A stretch of DNA of 64,000 nt, taken from assembly GCF_031456545.1 (NCBI RefSeq), contig NZ_JAVDUV010000001.1:1860001-1924000 (forward strand), written 5' to 3'. A program made the position numbers and the translations under genes. Source of the DNA: Agromyces sp. 3263 (GTDB lineage Bacteria > Actinomycetota > Actinomycetes > Actinomycetales > Microbacteriaceae). The notes below the pieces were generated by a model. It saw only the letters and a program-made list of their open reading frames with translations. It made no database searches and had not been told where the DNA came from. Each line of letters opens with the position of its first letter. Within the stretch, counting starts at the first letter, position 1. Shown piece by piece: positions 42,171 to 51,768 of this stretch.

Positions 42171-42953
42171 ATGGCCGTGGGATTCAGCGTCGAGGGCATC
42201 GAAGGCCTGCCAGAGGTGCAGCGCGGCGACGACCTGGCCGCGCTCATCGCGGGGGCCGTGGAGCTCGGCGACGGCGACATCCTCGTCGTCACCTCGAAGA
42301 TCGTGTCCAAGTCCGAGGGGCGCATCGTCGAGGCCGCCGACCGCGAGGCCGCGATCACGGCCGAGACGGTGCGCGTCGTCGCGACCCGCGCCTACGACGG
42401 CGGCGTGACCCGCATCGTCGAGAACCGCCAGGGCATCGTCGGGGCGGCGGCGGGCGTCGACGCGTCGAACGCGCCGCACGGCACGGTGCTGCTCCTCCCG
42501 GTCGACCCCGACGGCTCCGCGCGGGCGCTCGCCACCGGCATCCGTGCGCTCACCGGCGCCGCGGTCGGCGTCATCCTCTCCGACACGCTCGGGCGTCCCT
42601 GGCGCGAGGGGCAGACCGACATCGCCATCGGTGCCGCGGGCGTGCACGTCTTCGAGGACCTGCGGGGGTCGGCGGATGCCTCGGGCAAGCCGCTCGCCGT
42701 CACCATGCCGTGCGTGGCCGACGAGATCGCCGGCGCCGCCGAGCTCGTGAAGGGCAAGTCGTCGGGCGTGCCGGTCGCGGTGGTGCGCGGGCTCGGACGG
42801 TACGTCGGCCCGCTCGACCTGCCCGGCGCCCGCAGCATCATCCGTCCGGCCGAGCGCGACCTGTTCCGGGTGGGCGCAGACGAGGCCTACAACGAGGGCT
42901 ACCGCGACGGGTTCGACGAGTCGCAGGCCGAGGGACCGCTCGCCTCGGAATGA
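42171..42953 (+). CDS. cofE: Coenzyme F420-0:L-glutamate ligase
   Basis: A 260-residue CofE. It shows [19 protein letters not shown] (about residues 36-54), the [18 protein letters not shown] segment (about 137-154) and RGLGRYVG, all typical of the family that adds glutamates to F420-0 with GTP. It is a stand-alone CofE, unlike mycobacterial FbiB, which carries an extra nitroreductase-like domain. It opens the F420 cluster, 31 bases before an F420-dependent LLM protein. The divergent gene upstream starts at 42017. Confidence 0.92.
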   Translation: MAVGFSVEGIEGLPEVQRGDDLAALIAGAVELGDGDILVVTSKIVSKSEGRIVEAADREAAITAETVRVVATRAYDGGVTRIVENRQGIVGAAAGVDASNAPHGTVLLLPVDPDGSARALATGIRALTGAAVGVILSDTLGRPWREGQTDIAIGAAGVHVFEDLRGSADASGKPLAVTMPCVADEIAGAAELVKGKSSGVPVAVVRGLGRYVGPLDLPGARSIIRPAERDLFRVGADEAYNEGYRDGFDESQAEGPLASE

Positions 42954-42984
42954 CACCCGCCTCCCGACGGGGGAGGATGGTGGG

Positions 42985-43983
42985 GTGTCTGCGCACATCG
43001 GCTACGCCGCGATGCTCGAGCGGTTCCCGCCCGCCGAGGCGGTGGCGCTCGCCGCGCTCGCCGAGTCGCACGGCTTCCGGGGGGTCATGGCGACCGACCA
43101 CTTCCAGCCGTGGGTGCCGGCGCAGGGCGAGTCGTCGTTCGTGTGGAGCGTCCTCGCCGCGATCGGCGAGCGCACCACGGGTGACCTCGGGCCAGGCGTG
43201 ACGACGCCGACGTTCCGGATGCATCCGGCCGTCGTCGCCCAGGCGAGCGCCACGCTCGGGGCGCTCTATCCCGGCCGCCACTGGCTGGGCATCGGATCGG
43301 GCGAGGCCATCAACGAGCACGTGGTCGGCCAGTACTGGCCCGAGGCGCCCGAGCGGATCAACCGCATGTTCGAGGCCGTCGACGTGATCCGCCGGCTCTT
43401 CGCCGGCTCGCTCTCCGGCCGGGACGTGCGCCACGCCGGACCGCACTTCAAGCTCGAGTCGACCCGTCTGTGGACCATGCCCGAGGTGGCGCCCGAGATC
43501 CTCGTCGCGGCATCCGGACCCGTGACCGCCCGCCGTGCGGGCCGCAGCGTCGACGGGTTCATCACCACCGGCGCGCCGACCGACCGGCTCGCGCCGTTGC
43601 TGCAGCGCTTCGCCGAGGGCGCCCGTGAGGCCGGCCGGAACGCCGCGACCATGTCGAAGGTGCTGCAGCTGCACCTCTCGTGGGCGCCGACCGACGAGCA
43701 GGCCATGCGCAACGCGCTCGTCGAGTGGCCGAACGGCGGCATGCGGTTCCCGCGCAGCGACATCCGCTCGCCCTACGAGTTCGACCAGCTCGCGCGCACC
43801 GTGCGCCCCGAGGACTTCGCGGGCCGTATGGTCGTCTCGGCCGATCCCGACGTGCACCGCGCCGACATCCAGCGGCTGCTCGACCTCGGCTTCGACCGCA
43901 TCTACCTGCACAACGTGGGTCGCAACCAGGCCGAGTTCCTCGAGGTGTTCGGCCGCGACGTGCTGCCCGGGCTGCGCGCATGA
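42985..43983 (+). CDS. F420-dependent LLM-class oxidoreductase (TIGR03557-like)
   Basis: A 332-residue luciferase-fold (TIM barrel) protein. It has ATDHFQPW (about residues 35-42), GIGSGEAINEHVVG (about 98-111) and PEILVAASGPVTARRAG, the F420-binding pattern shared with F420-dependent glucose-6-phosphate dehydrogenase, which it resembles along its length. GGAGG lies eight bases before the GTG. It is embedded between cofE and cofC with a 4-base overlap at its end. The substrate is not known. Confidence 0.87.
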   Translation: MSAHIGYAAMLERFPPAEAVALAALAESHGFRGVMATDHFQPWVPAQGESSFVWSVLAAIGERTTGDLGPGVTTPTFRMHPAVVAQASATLGALYPGRHWLGIGSGEAINEHVVGQYWPEAPERINRMFEAVDVIRRLFAGSLSGRDVRHAGPHFKLESTRLWTMPEVAPEILVAASGPVTARRAGRSVDGFITTGAPTDRLAPLLQRFAEGAREAGRNAATMSKVLQLHLSWAPTDEQAMRNALVEWPNGGMRFPRSDIRSPYEFDQLARTVRPEDFAGRMVVSADPDVHRADIQRLLDLGFDRIYLHNVGRNQAEFLEVFGRDVLPGLRA

Positions 43984-44636
43984 GGTGGACGGTGGTGATC
44001 CCCGTGAAGGGGGCGCCCGCCGCCAAGAGCCGCCTCGGCCCCGCGGTCGACGACGACGCGCGGGCCGTGCTCGCGCGGGCGTTCGCGCTCGACACGATCG
44101 CCGCGGCGGTCGCGACCCCGTCGGTCTCCCGGGTGCTCGTCGTGGGCGTGGATCCCGAGGTCGCTCGTGTCGCGGGTGCCGAGTTCGTGCGTGAGGGCGG
44201 TGCTGCTCCCGCCGCCGGGGTCGGGCCGCGCGGGCTGCTCGCCGCCGTCCGGCAGGGAGCCGACGCGGCTCGCGCCGAGGCGCCCGTGGCTGTGGCCGTG
44301 CTGCTCGGGGACCTGCCCGGGCTGCATCCCGAGGAGCTCGACCGGGCGCTCGAGGCCGCGGCGCGGCATCCGCTCGCCTTCGTGCGCGACGCCGACGGCA
44401 CGGGCTCGACGCTCGCGACCGCGTCCGACGGGGTGGCGTTCGAGCCGCGGTTCGGGCCCGACTCGGCCGCGCGGCACGTCGCCGCCGGATTCGTCGAGCT
44501 CGCGGCATCCGACCTGCCCGGCCTCACCCGCGACGTCGACACGGTCGACGGCCTCGAAATCGTGCTGCACCATGGAGTCGGCGACCACACCGCCGAAGCC
44601 GTGGCCCGGCTCGCCGATCGGAAGGGAACAGCATGA
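43980..44636 (+). CDS. cofC: Phosphoenolpyruvate/2-phospholactate guanylyltransferase
   Basis: A 218-residue CofC/FbiD protein. The nucleotidyltransferase start is [17 protein letters not shown] (about residues 4-20), followed by [17 protein letters not shown] (about 103-119) and GTGSTLATA with FGPDSAARH (about 138-165). It activates phosphoenolpyruvate or 2-phospholactate for joining to Fo by CofD/FbiA. Both ends overlap neighbours by four bases. Neither cofD nor the Fo synthase genes lie in this window. Confidence 0.92.
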   Translation: MRWTVVIPVKGAPAAKSRLGPAVDDDARAVLARAFALDTIAAAVATPSVSRVLVVGVDPEVARVAGAEFVREGGAAPAAGVGPRGLLAAVRQGADAARAEAPVAVAVLLGDLPGLHPEELDRALEAAARHPLAFVRDADGTGSTLATASDGVAFEPRFGPDSAARHVAAGFVELAASDLPGLTRDVDTVDGLEIVLHHGVGDHTAEAVARLADRKGTA

Positions 44637-45652
44637 CGCTCACACTCGGATACAAGGCCTCGGCGGAGCAGTTCGCCCCGCGCGAGCTCGTCGAGATCGC
44701 CGTCGCGGCCGAGGGGCACGGCATGGAGTCGGTGTGGACGAGCGACCACTTCCAGCCGTGGCGGCACACCGGCGGGCACGCGCCCTTCTCGCTCGCGTGG
44801 ATGGCCGCGGTGGGCGAGCGCACGTCGACCGTGCGCATCGGCACGAGCGTGATGACGCCGACGTTCCGCTACAACCCGGCCGTGCTCGCGCAGGCGTTCG
44901 CCTCGCTCGGCGTGCTCTACCCCGACCGCATCATCGCCGGGTTCGGCACGGGCGAGGCGCTCAACGAGATCGCCACGGGATTCCGCGGGGCGGGTGAGCA
45001 GGACTGGCCCGAGTTCAAGGAGCGGTTCGCGCGCCTGCGCGAGTCGGTGCGGCTCATGCGGGCGCTCTGGACGGGCGAGGACCAGGTCAGCTTCGAGGGC
45101 GAGTACTACTCCACGCACGATGCCTCGATCTACGACCGACCCGAGGGCGGCGTGCCGATCTACATCGCGGCGGGCGGTCCGACGGTCGCGAAGTACGCCG
45201 GCCGCGCGGGCGACGGGTTCATCTGCACGTCGGGCAAGGGCGCCGAGCTCTACGTCGACCAGCTGCTGCCCGCCGTGAAGGAGGGCGTGGAGGCATCCGG
45301 CCGCTCGTTCGACGCCCTCGACCGCATGATCGAGATTAAGCTGTCCTACGAGGAGACCGAGGAGGCCGCCCTCGAGAACACGCGGTTCTGGTCGCCGCTG
45401 TCGCTCTCGAAGGAGCAGAAGCACGACATCACCGACCCGGTCGAGATGGAGCGCGCCGCGGACGCGCTGCCGATCGAGGAGATCGCGAAGCGCTGGATCG
45501 TCGGCACCGACCCCGATGAGGTCGTGGCGCAGATCGGGCAGTACATCGACTGGGGTTTCAACCACCTGGTCTTCCACGCTCCCGGGCACGATCAGCGCCG
45601 GTTCCTGGAGCTGTTCGAGCGCGACCTGGCGCCGAGGCTGCGCGCGCGCTGA
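44633..45652 (+). CDS. fgd: F420-dependent glucose-6-phosphate dehydrogenase
   Basis: A 339-residue enzyme very close to mycobacterial Fgd1 over its whole length: [21 protein letters not shown] (about residues 5-25), [18 protein letters not shown] (about 38-55, His40 region binds F420), [12 protein letters not shown] (about 104-115), [25 protein letters not shown], and the phosphate-binding Lys segment [11 protein letters not shown]. It reduces F420 with glucose-6-phosphate, feeding F420H2 to dependent reductases such as the one at 60091. Last gene of the cluster. Confidence 0.95.
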   Translation: MTLTLGYKASAEQFAPRELVEIAVAAEGHGMESVWTSDHFQPWRHTGGHAPFSLAWMAAVGERTSTVRIGTSVMTPTFRYNPAVLAQAFASLGVLYPDRIIAGFGTGEALNEIATGFRGAGEQDWPEFKERFARLRESVRLMRALWTGEDQVSFEGEYYSTHDASIYDRPEGGVPIYIAAGGPTVAKYAGRAGDGFICTSGKGAELYVDQLLPAVKEGVEASGRSFDALDRMIEIKLSYEETEEAALENTRFWSPLSLSKEQKHDITDPVEMERAADALPIEEIAKRWIVGTDPDEVVAQIGQYIDWGFNHLVFHAPGHDQRRFLELFERDLAPRLRAR

Positions 45653-45875
45653 CGCGAGAGGCCTGCGCGGCGGGAGGAGTTCCACGCCGGGGGAGGTCGC
45701 GTCCGCGAGATCAGTCCTCCGCCCGCGCGAAACTCCTTCCACGTGTCGGCGGTGGTGACCGCTGCTCCGTCCACGCCGCGGGCGCGCCCGACGCCGCCGC
45801 GCCATGGCTGCGGGCGCGCTGAGCCCGCCGGGCCGCAGGCCTGCCGGTTCGGCCGGCCGGCCTATGAGCCGACCG
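45653..45875. other. Convergent intergenic region
   Basis: This 223-base stretch between fgd and gamma-glutamyltransferase has no supported gene. GGAGTT (45676-45681) and AACTCC (45731-45736) could pair. The self-complementary decamer GCCGGCCGGC occurs at 45852-45861 and again at 45879-45888, just inside the next gene, and may act as a terminator. Confidence 0.4.
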
Positions 45876-47783
45876 TCAGCCGGCCGGCTTCACCACCAGG
45901 CCCGTGCCGCCGCCACGGCGTACGGGCTCGGCCACCGCGGTCATGAGTCCCGTTCCCGGATCCACCTCGATCGCCGCCGCAGCGCCGATCTCCTTCGAGA
46001 GCGGACTCGTGGCGGTGCCCTGCACAGGCGTCAGCGCCTGGCCGAACGGCGCGAGGTCGTCGGCGTAGGCGGCGATGAACGCGTCCTCGGCCGGCGTCGG
46101 GGCCGCCGAGTTGCGCTGGGAGGCGCGCGGCGCCGCCACCGCCTCGGGCAGCGTCATGCCGAGGTCGATGCGGTTCATGAGGATCTGCGTGACCGTCGTG
46201 ATGATCGTCGCGCCGCCGGGCGAGCCGACGACGAACTTCACGTCGCCGTCGTCGAGCACGATCGTCGGCGACATCGACGACCGCGGGCGCTTGCCCGGCT
46301 CGATGATGTTCGGGTCGGTCGGGTTCGGCACCGCGCTGAAGTCGGTCAGCTCGTTGTTAAGCAGGAACCCGCGTCCGGGAACCACCATGCCCGAGCCGCC
46401 GGTCTGCTCGATGGTGAGCGTGTACGACGCCGCATTGCCCCACCGGTCGACGACCGAGAGGTGCGTGGTCGACACGTTCTCGGTGTCGACGGGCTCGTCG
46501 AAGGCCACCGCGTCGCAGCCCGCGGCATCCAGCGCTCCCGCCGGCACGGGCCGGAGTGACGCGAAGTCGGGGTCGATCGTGCAGTCGCGCGCGTCGGCGA
46601 ACTCCTGGCTGAGCAGGGTCTCGGTCGGCACGTCGACGAACGCCGGGTCGCCGACGTAGGCGTTGCGGTCGGCGAACGCGTGCGCGGTCGCCTCGAAGTA
46701 GAGGTGCAGGCTCTGGCCGATGTTCGCGGTCGAGAGCTCGTGGTTCTCGAGGATGTTCAGCGACTCGCCGACCGTCGTGCCGCCCGACGACGAGGGCGCC
46801 ATGCCGTAGACGTCGAGGCCGCGGTACTCGACGTGCGTCGGATCCTGCACGACCACGTCGTAGCCCGCCAGGTCGTCGGCGGTCAGGTAGCCCGGGAAGG
46901 CGGGCAGGGTCGTGTCGGGGCTCGTCTGCGGGTCCTGCACGACGGCGGCGATCTCGTCGGCGATGGGGCCGTCGTAGAACAGGTCGGTGCCGCGCTTGCC
47001 GATCTCGCGGAGCGTCGCGGCGAGGTCGAGGTTCTTGAAGACGGAGCCGACCTCGGGGGCCTCGCCGCCGGGCAGGAACACCTCGGCGGTCGCGGGGAAC
47101 GCCGCGAACCGGGCCTGGTTGTCGAGCGTCTGCTGGCGGAAGGTCTGGTCGACGGTGAAGCCCCTCGTCGCGAGCAGGGTCGCCGGCTTCAGGATGTCGC
47201 GCAGCGACTCGGTGCCGAATCGGTCGAGCGCCGTCTCCCAGGTGGCGAGGGTTCCGGGCACGCCGACCGAGACCCCCGACGACACCAAGTCGGCGAACGG
47301 GTACGCCACCCCGTAGGGTGCCGTCGCAGAGACGCTGCCCGGCACGATGAACGCGTCGCTCGGCATGGCCGCGGGCGCGGTCTCCCGTCCGTCGATGGTG
47401 GTGACCTCGCCGCTCGCGGCGTCGAAGTACACGAAGTAGCCGCCGCCGCCGATGCCGGCACTGTACGGCTCGGTGACGCCGAGCGCCGCGGCCGTGGCGA
47501 CCGCGGCATCCGCGGCGTTGCCGCCGTCGCGCAGCACCTCGAGGCCGACGCGGCTTGCCTCGGCGTCGACCGACGAAACCGCACCCCCGTAGCCGGTGGA
47601 GGTCGACGGTGCAGGCGGGGTCGGCCGCCCCGTCACGGCCCCGGCGCCGACGGCGGTCGCTGCCGGCGCAGCTAATGCCGGCGCGGCGGCCGCGACCAGG
47701 GCTGCGGTCACCACCGCGGCGAGCGAGATGGCGGCGACCCGCGGCGCGGTGCGCGCGGAACGACGACGGACGACATCGGCCAT
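45876..47783 (-). CDS. ggt: Gamma-glutamyltransferase
   Basis: A 635-residue exported proenzyme. A signal peptide (about residues 1-38) follows the ATG at 47783. The self-cleavage and nucleophile site is TTHLSVVD with Thr439, so the small subunit is about 197 residues. Substrate-site segments GGGGYFVYFD, GSGMVVPGRGFLLNNELTDF and PGKRPRSSMSPT are present. It cleaves glutathione and other gamma-glutamyl compounds outside the cell. An in-frame start at 47825 is excluded because it lies on the -10 box of the promoter. Confidence 0.93.
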   Translation of the reverse strand: MADVVRRRSARTAPRVAAISLAAVVTAALVAAAAPALAAPAATAVGAGAVTGRPTPPAPSTSTGYGGAVSSVDAEASRVGLEVLRDGGNAADAAVATAAALGVTEPYSAGIGGGGYFVYFDAASGEVTTIDGRETAPAAMPSDAFIVPGSVSATAPYGVAYPFADLVSSGVSVGVPGTLATWETALDRFGTESLRDILKPATLLATRGFTVDQTFRQQTLDNQARFAAFPATAEVFLPGGEAPEVGSVFKNLDLAATLREIGKRGTDLFYDGPIADEIAAVVQDPQTSPDTTLPAFPGYLTADDLAGYDVVVQDPTHVEYRGLDVYGMAPSSSGGTTVGESLNILENHELSTANIGQSLHLYFEATAHAFADRNAYVGDPAFVDVPTETLLSQEFADARDCTIDPDFASLRPVPAGALDAAGCDAVAFDEPVDTENVSTTHLSVVDRWGNAASYTLTIEQTGGSGMVVPGRGFLLNNELTDFSAVPNPTDPNIIEPGKRPRSSMSPTIVLDDGDVKFVVGSPGGATIITTVTQILMNRIDLGMTLPEAVAAPRASQRNSAAPTPAEDAFIAAYADDLAPFGQALTPVQGTATSPLSKEIGAAAAIEVDPGTGLMTAVAEPVRRGGGTGLVVKPAG

Positions 47784-47823
47784 GAGGAACCCCCCGAAAT
47801 GGTCACAGTTCGCGTACTGGCTC

Positions 47824-47856
47824 ACCGTAGACCCGGCCGCCTGCCGTTGACAACGG
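47824..47856 (-). promoter_or_regulatory. ggt promoter with overlapping palindrome
   Basis: On the minus strand TTGTCA (47853-47848) and TACGGT (47829-47824) are 18 bases apart. The 13-base palindrome CCGTTG-A-CAACGG (47844-47856) covers the -35 box and is a likely repressor site. Confidence 0.6.
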
Positions 47857-47939
47857 GTTGCTGACGCGCGGCGTCCGTCGATCCTGTGTGTTCACCATCG
47901 AACGGCGCCGGATGCCGCGGGCAGGCGTAGCCTGAATCC

Positions 47940-49211
47940 ATGCGCCCCCGTGACACCGGGGCCTCCCGCAGGCTCAGCCGCTGGATCCCCGCCATCGCCG
48001 CTCCCATCGCGATCGCCGCCGCCGTCGTGCTCGTGCCGATGCAGGCGAACGCCGCCGTCGACCTGCCCGACCTCACGCCCGAGGAGCTCCTCGACCTCGT
48101 CGCCTCGAGCGACGTCGACGCGCTGTCGGGCACGATCGAGCAGACGTCCGACCTCGGGCTGCCCGACCTGTCGGGGCTGGCAGGAGCCATGGGCGGCGCC
48201 GGAGGCGGAGTGTCGCAGGGAGCCGCCGACGGATCGGGCGCCGATGGGGACGGGACATCCGCGTCGCCGACCGACCTGCAGGACCTCCTCGACCTCGCGA
48301 CCGGCACGCACACGGCCCGCGTGTACCTCGACGGCGAGAACGCCCGCCTGCAGGTGCTCGACCAGCTGGGGGAGCGCAACGTCTACGTGACGGACGACGG
48401 CGCCTGGGTCTACGACTTCCGCGAGGAGGCCGCCACCCACGTCACCGTCGACGGCGCGGCCCTCGACGCGCTCCATGCCGAGGCCGCGTCGCGGGCCGAC
48501 GAGTGGCAGCAGGAGCTCGAAGCCGAGCTCGGAGCGCCGCTGCCGACTCCCCAGGAGGTGCTCGACCAGGCGCTCGCGAAGCTCGACGAGTCCACCGAGG
48601 TCTCGGTCGGCACCGACACCCGGGTGGCCGGTCGCGAGGTGTACGAGCTCGTGCTCGAACCCCGCGATGACGACACGCTCGTCGGCGAGGTGTCGGTGGC
48701 GGTCGACGGCGAGCACGGCGTGCCGCTCGCGGCGTCCGTCACCGCTCGCGGCGCCGACGACCCGGCGTTCAGCGTCGCGTTCACGAAGGTGTCGTTCGAG
48801 GCGCCGGATGCCTCGGTGTTCGCGTTCACCCCGCCCGAGGGCACCACGGTGACCGAGCACGAGGTGGCCGTGCCGACGCCGGCCGAGCTCGAGCAGTGGC
48901 AGGCCGAGGCCGAGGCCAAGGCGCAGGCCGACGGCAGCGCCGACGCGTGGTCCGCCGAGCCGCAGCCGCAGGTGCTCGGCGAGGGCTGGTCGTCGGTGGT
49001 CGTGCTTCCGGCGGGCATGGGCGCAGCGGATGCCGCAGGCGGCGGCCTCGGCGAGGCATCCGGCATGCTCGACACGCTCACCCAGCCCGTCGAGGGCGGA
49101 CGCATCCTCAGCACCTCGCTCGTGTCGGTGCTCTTCGCCGACGACGGGCGCGTGCTCGTCGGCGCGGTGACGCCCGAGCGCCTGATCGACGCCGCCGCGA
49201 GCGGTCGCTGA
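47940..49211 (+). CDS. LolA/RseB-like exported protein
   Basis: A 423-residue exported protein with a signal peptide (about 1-39). The mature part has the LolA-like open beta-barrel pattern: SGTIEQTSDLGLPDLSG, LDGENARLQVLDQLGERNVYVTDDGAWVYDF (about 120-150), REVYELVLEPRD, then a positively acting C-terminal region. In actinobacteria this type often sits with an ABC exporter, as here: the ATPase gene begins 13 bases downstream. TAGCCT (47928-47933) is six bases before the ATG, so the mRNA is probably leaderless. The role may be sensing or carrying a lipid. Confidence 0.8.
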   Translation: MRPRDTGASRRLSRWIPAIAAPIAIAAAVVLVPMQANAAVDLPDLTPEELLDLVASSDVDALSGTIEQTSDLGLPDLSGLAGAMGGAGGGVSQGAADGSGADGDGTSASPTDLQDLLDLATGTHTARVYLDGENARLQVLDQLGERNVYVTDDGAWVYDFREEAATHVTVDGAALDALHAEAASRADEWQQELEAELGAPLPTPQEVLDQALAKLDESTEVSVGTDTRVAGREVYELVLEPRDDDTLVGEVSVAVDGEHGVPLAASVTARGADDPAFSVAFTKVSFEAPDASVFAFTPPEGTTVTEHEVAVPTPAELEQWQAEAEAKAQADGSADAWSAEPQPQVLGEGWSSVVVLPAGMGAADAAGGGLGEASGMLDTLTQPVEGGRILSTSLVSVLFADDGRVLVGAVTPERLIDAAASGR

Positions 49212-49223
49212 CGGGCGCCGCGC

Positions 49224-50204
49224 GTGACCGCACTGGCGATCGAGACGCACGGCCTCACCAAGCGCTTCCGCTCGCAGCTCGCAGTCGACGGCCTCGACCT
49301 CGCGGTGCCCGAGGGCGCGGTCTTCGGATTCCTCGGCCCGAACGGCTCGGGCAAGACCACGACGATCCGGATGCTGCTGGGCCTCGTCGCGGCGACGGCC
49401 GGTGACGCCCGGGTGCTCGGCGCCGACATGCCGAAGCACGTCGACTCGGTGCTGCCGCGCGTGGGCGCGCTCGTGGAGGGGCCGGCGTTCTCGCCGTACC
49501 TCTCGGGCGAGGCGAACCTGCGCCGCTTCGATGCCGCGGATCGGCGTGCGCCGGGGCGCACCCGCGCGGCTCGCGTGGCCGACGCGCTCGACCGGGTCGG
49601 GCTCTCGCACGCCGCGCGCAAGAAGGTGCACGCCTATTCGCTCGGCATGAAGCAGCGGCTCGGCATCGCGAACGCGCTGCTCATGCGCCGCGAGCTGCTC
49701 GTGCTGGACGAGCCCACCAACGGGCTCGACCCGCAGGGCACACGCGAGGTGCGGTCCCTCATCCGAGCCCTCGCCGACGACGGCACGACGGTGTTCGTGT
49801 CGAGCCACCTGCTGGCGGAGGTCGAGCAGGTGTGCTCGCACGTCGGCGTGATGAGTGCCGGACGGCTGGTGGCGCAGGGCACGCTCGACGCGTTCCGCGA
49901 CGAGGGCGAGACCCAGGTGCTCGTGCGCACGCCCGACGTCGGGCCGGCGCGCGAGGTGCTGGGGCGGCTCGGGCTCGGGCTCGGCGATGGGGGCGGGGAG
50001 CGCGGCGAGGCTGAGGGCCGCGGCGCTCGCCTCGACGGCAACGCCGACGAGGTCTCCGCCCGTCTCGGCACCGTGGCGCCCGAGACCGTCGTCGCGGCCC
50101 TCGTCGAGGCCGGCGTGCGGGTGCGCGGCTTCGAGACCGTGCACGCGAGCCTCGAGCAGCGGTTCGTGGAGCTCACGGGCGAGGGGTTCGACGTTGTCCA
50201 GTGA
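49224..50204 (+). CDS. ABC exporter ATPase
   Basis: A 326-residue ATPase of the drug/bacteriocin exporter (CcmA/DrrA) type. Walker A is GPNGSGKTT (about residues 36-44), the signature is YSLGMKQR (about 138), Walker B is LLVLDEPTNGLDP (about 154), and SSHLLAEVEQVCSHVG follows. After residue 235 it has a long Gly/Glu-rich insertion (GLGDGGGERGEAEGRG), unusual for the family. The permease start overlaps its end by 11 bases. Confidence 0.9.
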   Translation: MTALAIETHGLTKRFRSQLAVDGLDLAVPEGAVFGFLGPNGSGKTTTIRMLLGLVAATAGDARVLGADMPKHVDSVLPRVGALVEGPAFSPYLSGEANLRRFDAADRRAPGRTRAARVADALDRVGLSHAARKKVHAYSLGMKQRLGIANALLMRRELLVLDEPTNGLDPQGTREVRSLIRALADDGTTVFVSSHLLAEVEQVCSHVGVMSAGRLVAQGTLDAFRDEGETQVLVRTPDVGPAREVLGRLGLGLGDGGGERGEAEGRGARLDGNADEVSARLGTVAPETVVAALVEAGVRVRGFETVHASLEQRFVELTGEGFDVVQ

Positions 50205-51084
50205 GGCGGTGCCGGCAGGATCGGCGGAGCGTGCGGGAGAGCCGGTCGCGACGGCGACGGCGCGCCCCGGCGCGTCGATCGGCCTCTTCGGCTCCGAGCT
50301 GCTCACGCTGTTCCGCCGCCGCCGCACCTGGGCGCTGCTCGGCGCGCTCGCGCTCATCCCGGTGCTCATCGGCGTCGCGATCCGGGTGGCGGGTGACGCG
50401 CCGGCCGGGCGTGGCCCCGCGTTCCTCGGGCAGGTCACCGAGAACGGGCTCTTCGTGGGCATGGTCGCCGTCATCGTCGCGACCCCGCTCTTCCTGCCGC
50501 TCACGATCGGAGTGGTGGCCGGCGACGCGATCGCCGGCGAGGCCAGCCACGGCACCCTCCGCTACCTGCTCATCGCGCCCGCCGGACGCATCCGCCTGCT
50601 CGTCGTCAAGTACCTGGTGGCCGCCGTCTTCTGCGCGGCCGCAGCGCTCACGGTGGTCGTCGTCGGCACGATCGTGGGCTGGGTGCTGTTCCCCATCGGC
50701 CCCGTGACGCTGCTCTCGGGCACGACCGTGAGCGTCGGCGAGGGCCTCCTGCGCTTCCTCGCCATCGCGGCCTACGTCGCGGTGTCGTTGCTCGGGATGT
50801 CGGCGATCGGCGTGTTCCTCTCCACGCTGACCACGGTGCCGGTCGGCGCGATGGCCGCGACGGCGATCCTCGCGGTGGCGGCGCAGATCATGGGCGCGCT
50901 GCCGCAGCTCGAGTGGCTGCATCCCTGGCTCTTCACGAACTACTGGCTCGGCTTCGGCGACCTGCTGCGCGACCCGCCCGTGTGGGACTCGTTCGTCGAC
51001 AACGCCGTGCTGCAGGCGGGCTACGTGATCGTGTTCGGCGCGCTCGCCGCCGGCCGGTTCCTCACCAAGGACATCCTGTCGTGA
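50194..51084 (+). CDS. ABC exporter permease
   Basis: A 296-residue ABC-2 type permease with six helices (about residues 45-65, 85-110, 125-155, 165-190, 200-225 and 270-290) and the segment GDAIAGEASHGTLRYLLIAPAGR (about 109-131) typical of the family. The TTG at 50194 is the preferred start, since GAGGGG lies seven bases upstream and it couples with the ATPase; a GTG at 50209 is an alternative. It forms one unit with the LolA-like protein and the ATPase. Confidence 0.85.
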   Translation: MSSEAVPAGSAERAGEPVATATARPGASIGLFGSELLTLFRRRRTWALLGALALIPVLIGVAIRVAGDAPAGRGPAFLGQVTENGLFVGMVAVIVATPLFLPLTIGVVAGDAIAGEASHGTLRYLLIAPAGRIRLLVVKYLVAAVFCAAAALTVVVVGTIVGWVLFPIGPVTLLSGTTVSVGEGLLRFLAIAAYVAVSLLGMSAIGVFLSTLTTVPVGAMAATAILAVAAQIMGALPQLEWLHPWLFTNYWLGFGDLLRDPPVWDSFVDNAVLQAGYVIVFGALAAGRFLTKDILS

Positions 51085-51114
51085 CGGATGCCGCGTGCTG
51101 CGGCGTCCGTCCTG

Positions 51115-51654
51115 CTAGCGCCCGTCGGTGGTGGCGGAGGTCGGTGCGGCTGCCGGCGTCGCGGTCGAGGCCCGGCGCTCGCCGAAACTCGGCGGGATCG
51201 CGCAGTAGTCGTAGAAGTACCGCTTCGGCGCGGCCTCGTCGGTGACGTCGACGTTCACGTTGACGTTGGTCTTCGGCAACTCGTCGCCCGTGAGGGTCCA
51301 CGCGGTGAAGTGCCAGATCCCGCGCACCGCGTCGTTGAGCAGGCGGCGGCCGTCGACGACGAGCACCGTCTCGGCGCCCGCCTCGCCCTCGGCGCCGGGC
51401 AGCGTGCCCCCTCGGAACGGCTCGACGGTGTCGCGCCGAAGCGTGGCCTCGTCGACGTCGCCGAGCGATCGGCGCAGCACCGCCTGCCCGCGTTCGCGGA
51501 GCAGGTCAGCGAGGTCGTCCGCGAAGCGGGCCGCAGGCCCGTCGGTGGCCCCCTCGACGGCGACGAGCCGTCGTCCGGCCCACGAGTTGTGCAGGAACTC
51601 GAGGGCGATCCAGTCGAGCAGCGCGCGCCGCTCGTCGCTCAGCTCAGCAGCCAT
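51115..51654 (-). CDS. Conserved protein with degenerate P-loop-like start
   Basis: A 179-residue soluble protein. The segment RRLVAVEGATDGPAARFADDLADLLRERG (about residues 27-55) has the beta-strand/loop/helix order of uridine-kinase-like P-loop proteins, but the GK[ST] residues of Walker A are missing. LVVDGRRLLND and YCAIPPSF further on would fit the fold. It may be a kinase-like protein that lost catalysis. No family name is assigned. Confidence 0.65.
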   Translation of the reverse strand: MAAELSDERRALLDWIALEFLHNSWAGRRLVAVEGATDGPAARFADDLADLLRERGQAVLRRSLGDVDEATLRRDTVEPFRGGTLPGAEGEAGAETVLVVDGRRLLNDAVRGIWHFTAWTLTGDELPKTNVNVNVDVTDEAAPKRYFYDYCAIPPSFGERRASTATPAAAPTSATTDGR

Positions 51655-51768
51655 GGATCAAGGCTACGCCCGCCCACGGTGCCGGCCACCGGCGGGATCC
51701 CACCGTCACCCGGGAAGTCGGGCGAGCGCAATACGCTGATCACCCGGGGCGGCGGGGAGGGGATGGCG

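Noticed and set aside
47892..50555. An 887-residue minus-strand frame opposite the LolA-like and ABC genes
   Set aside because: It covers three well-supported plus-strand genes and has only low-complexity composition.
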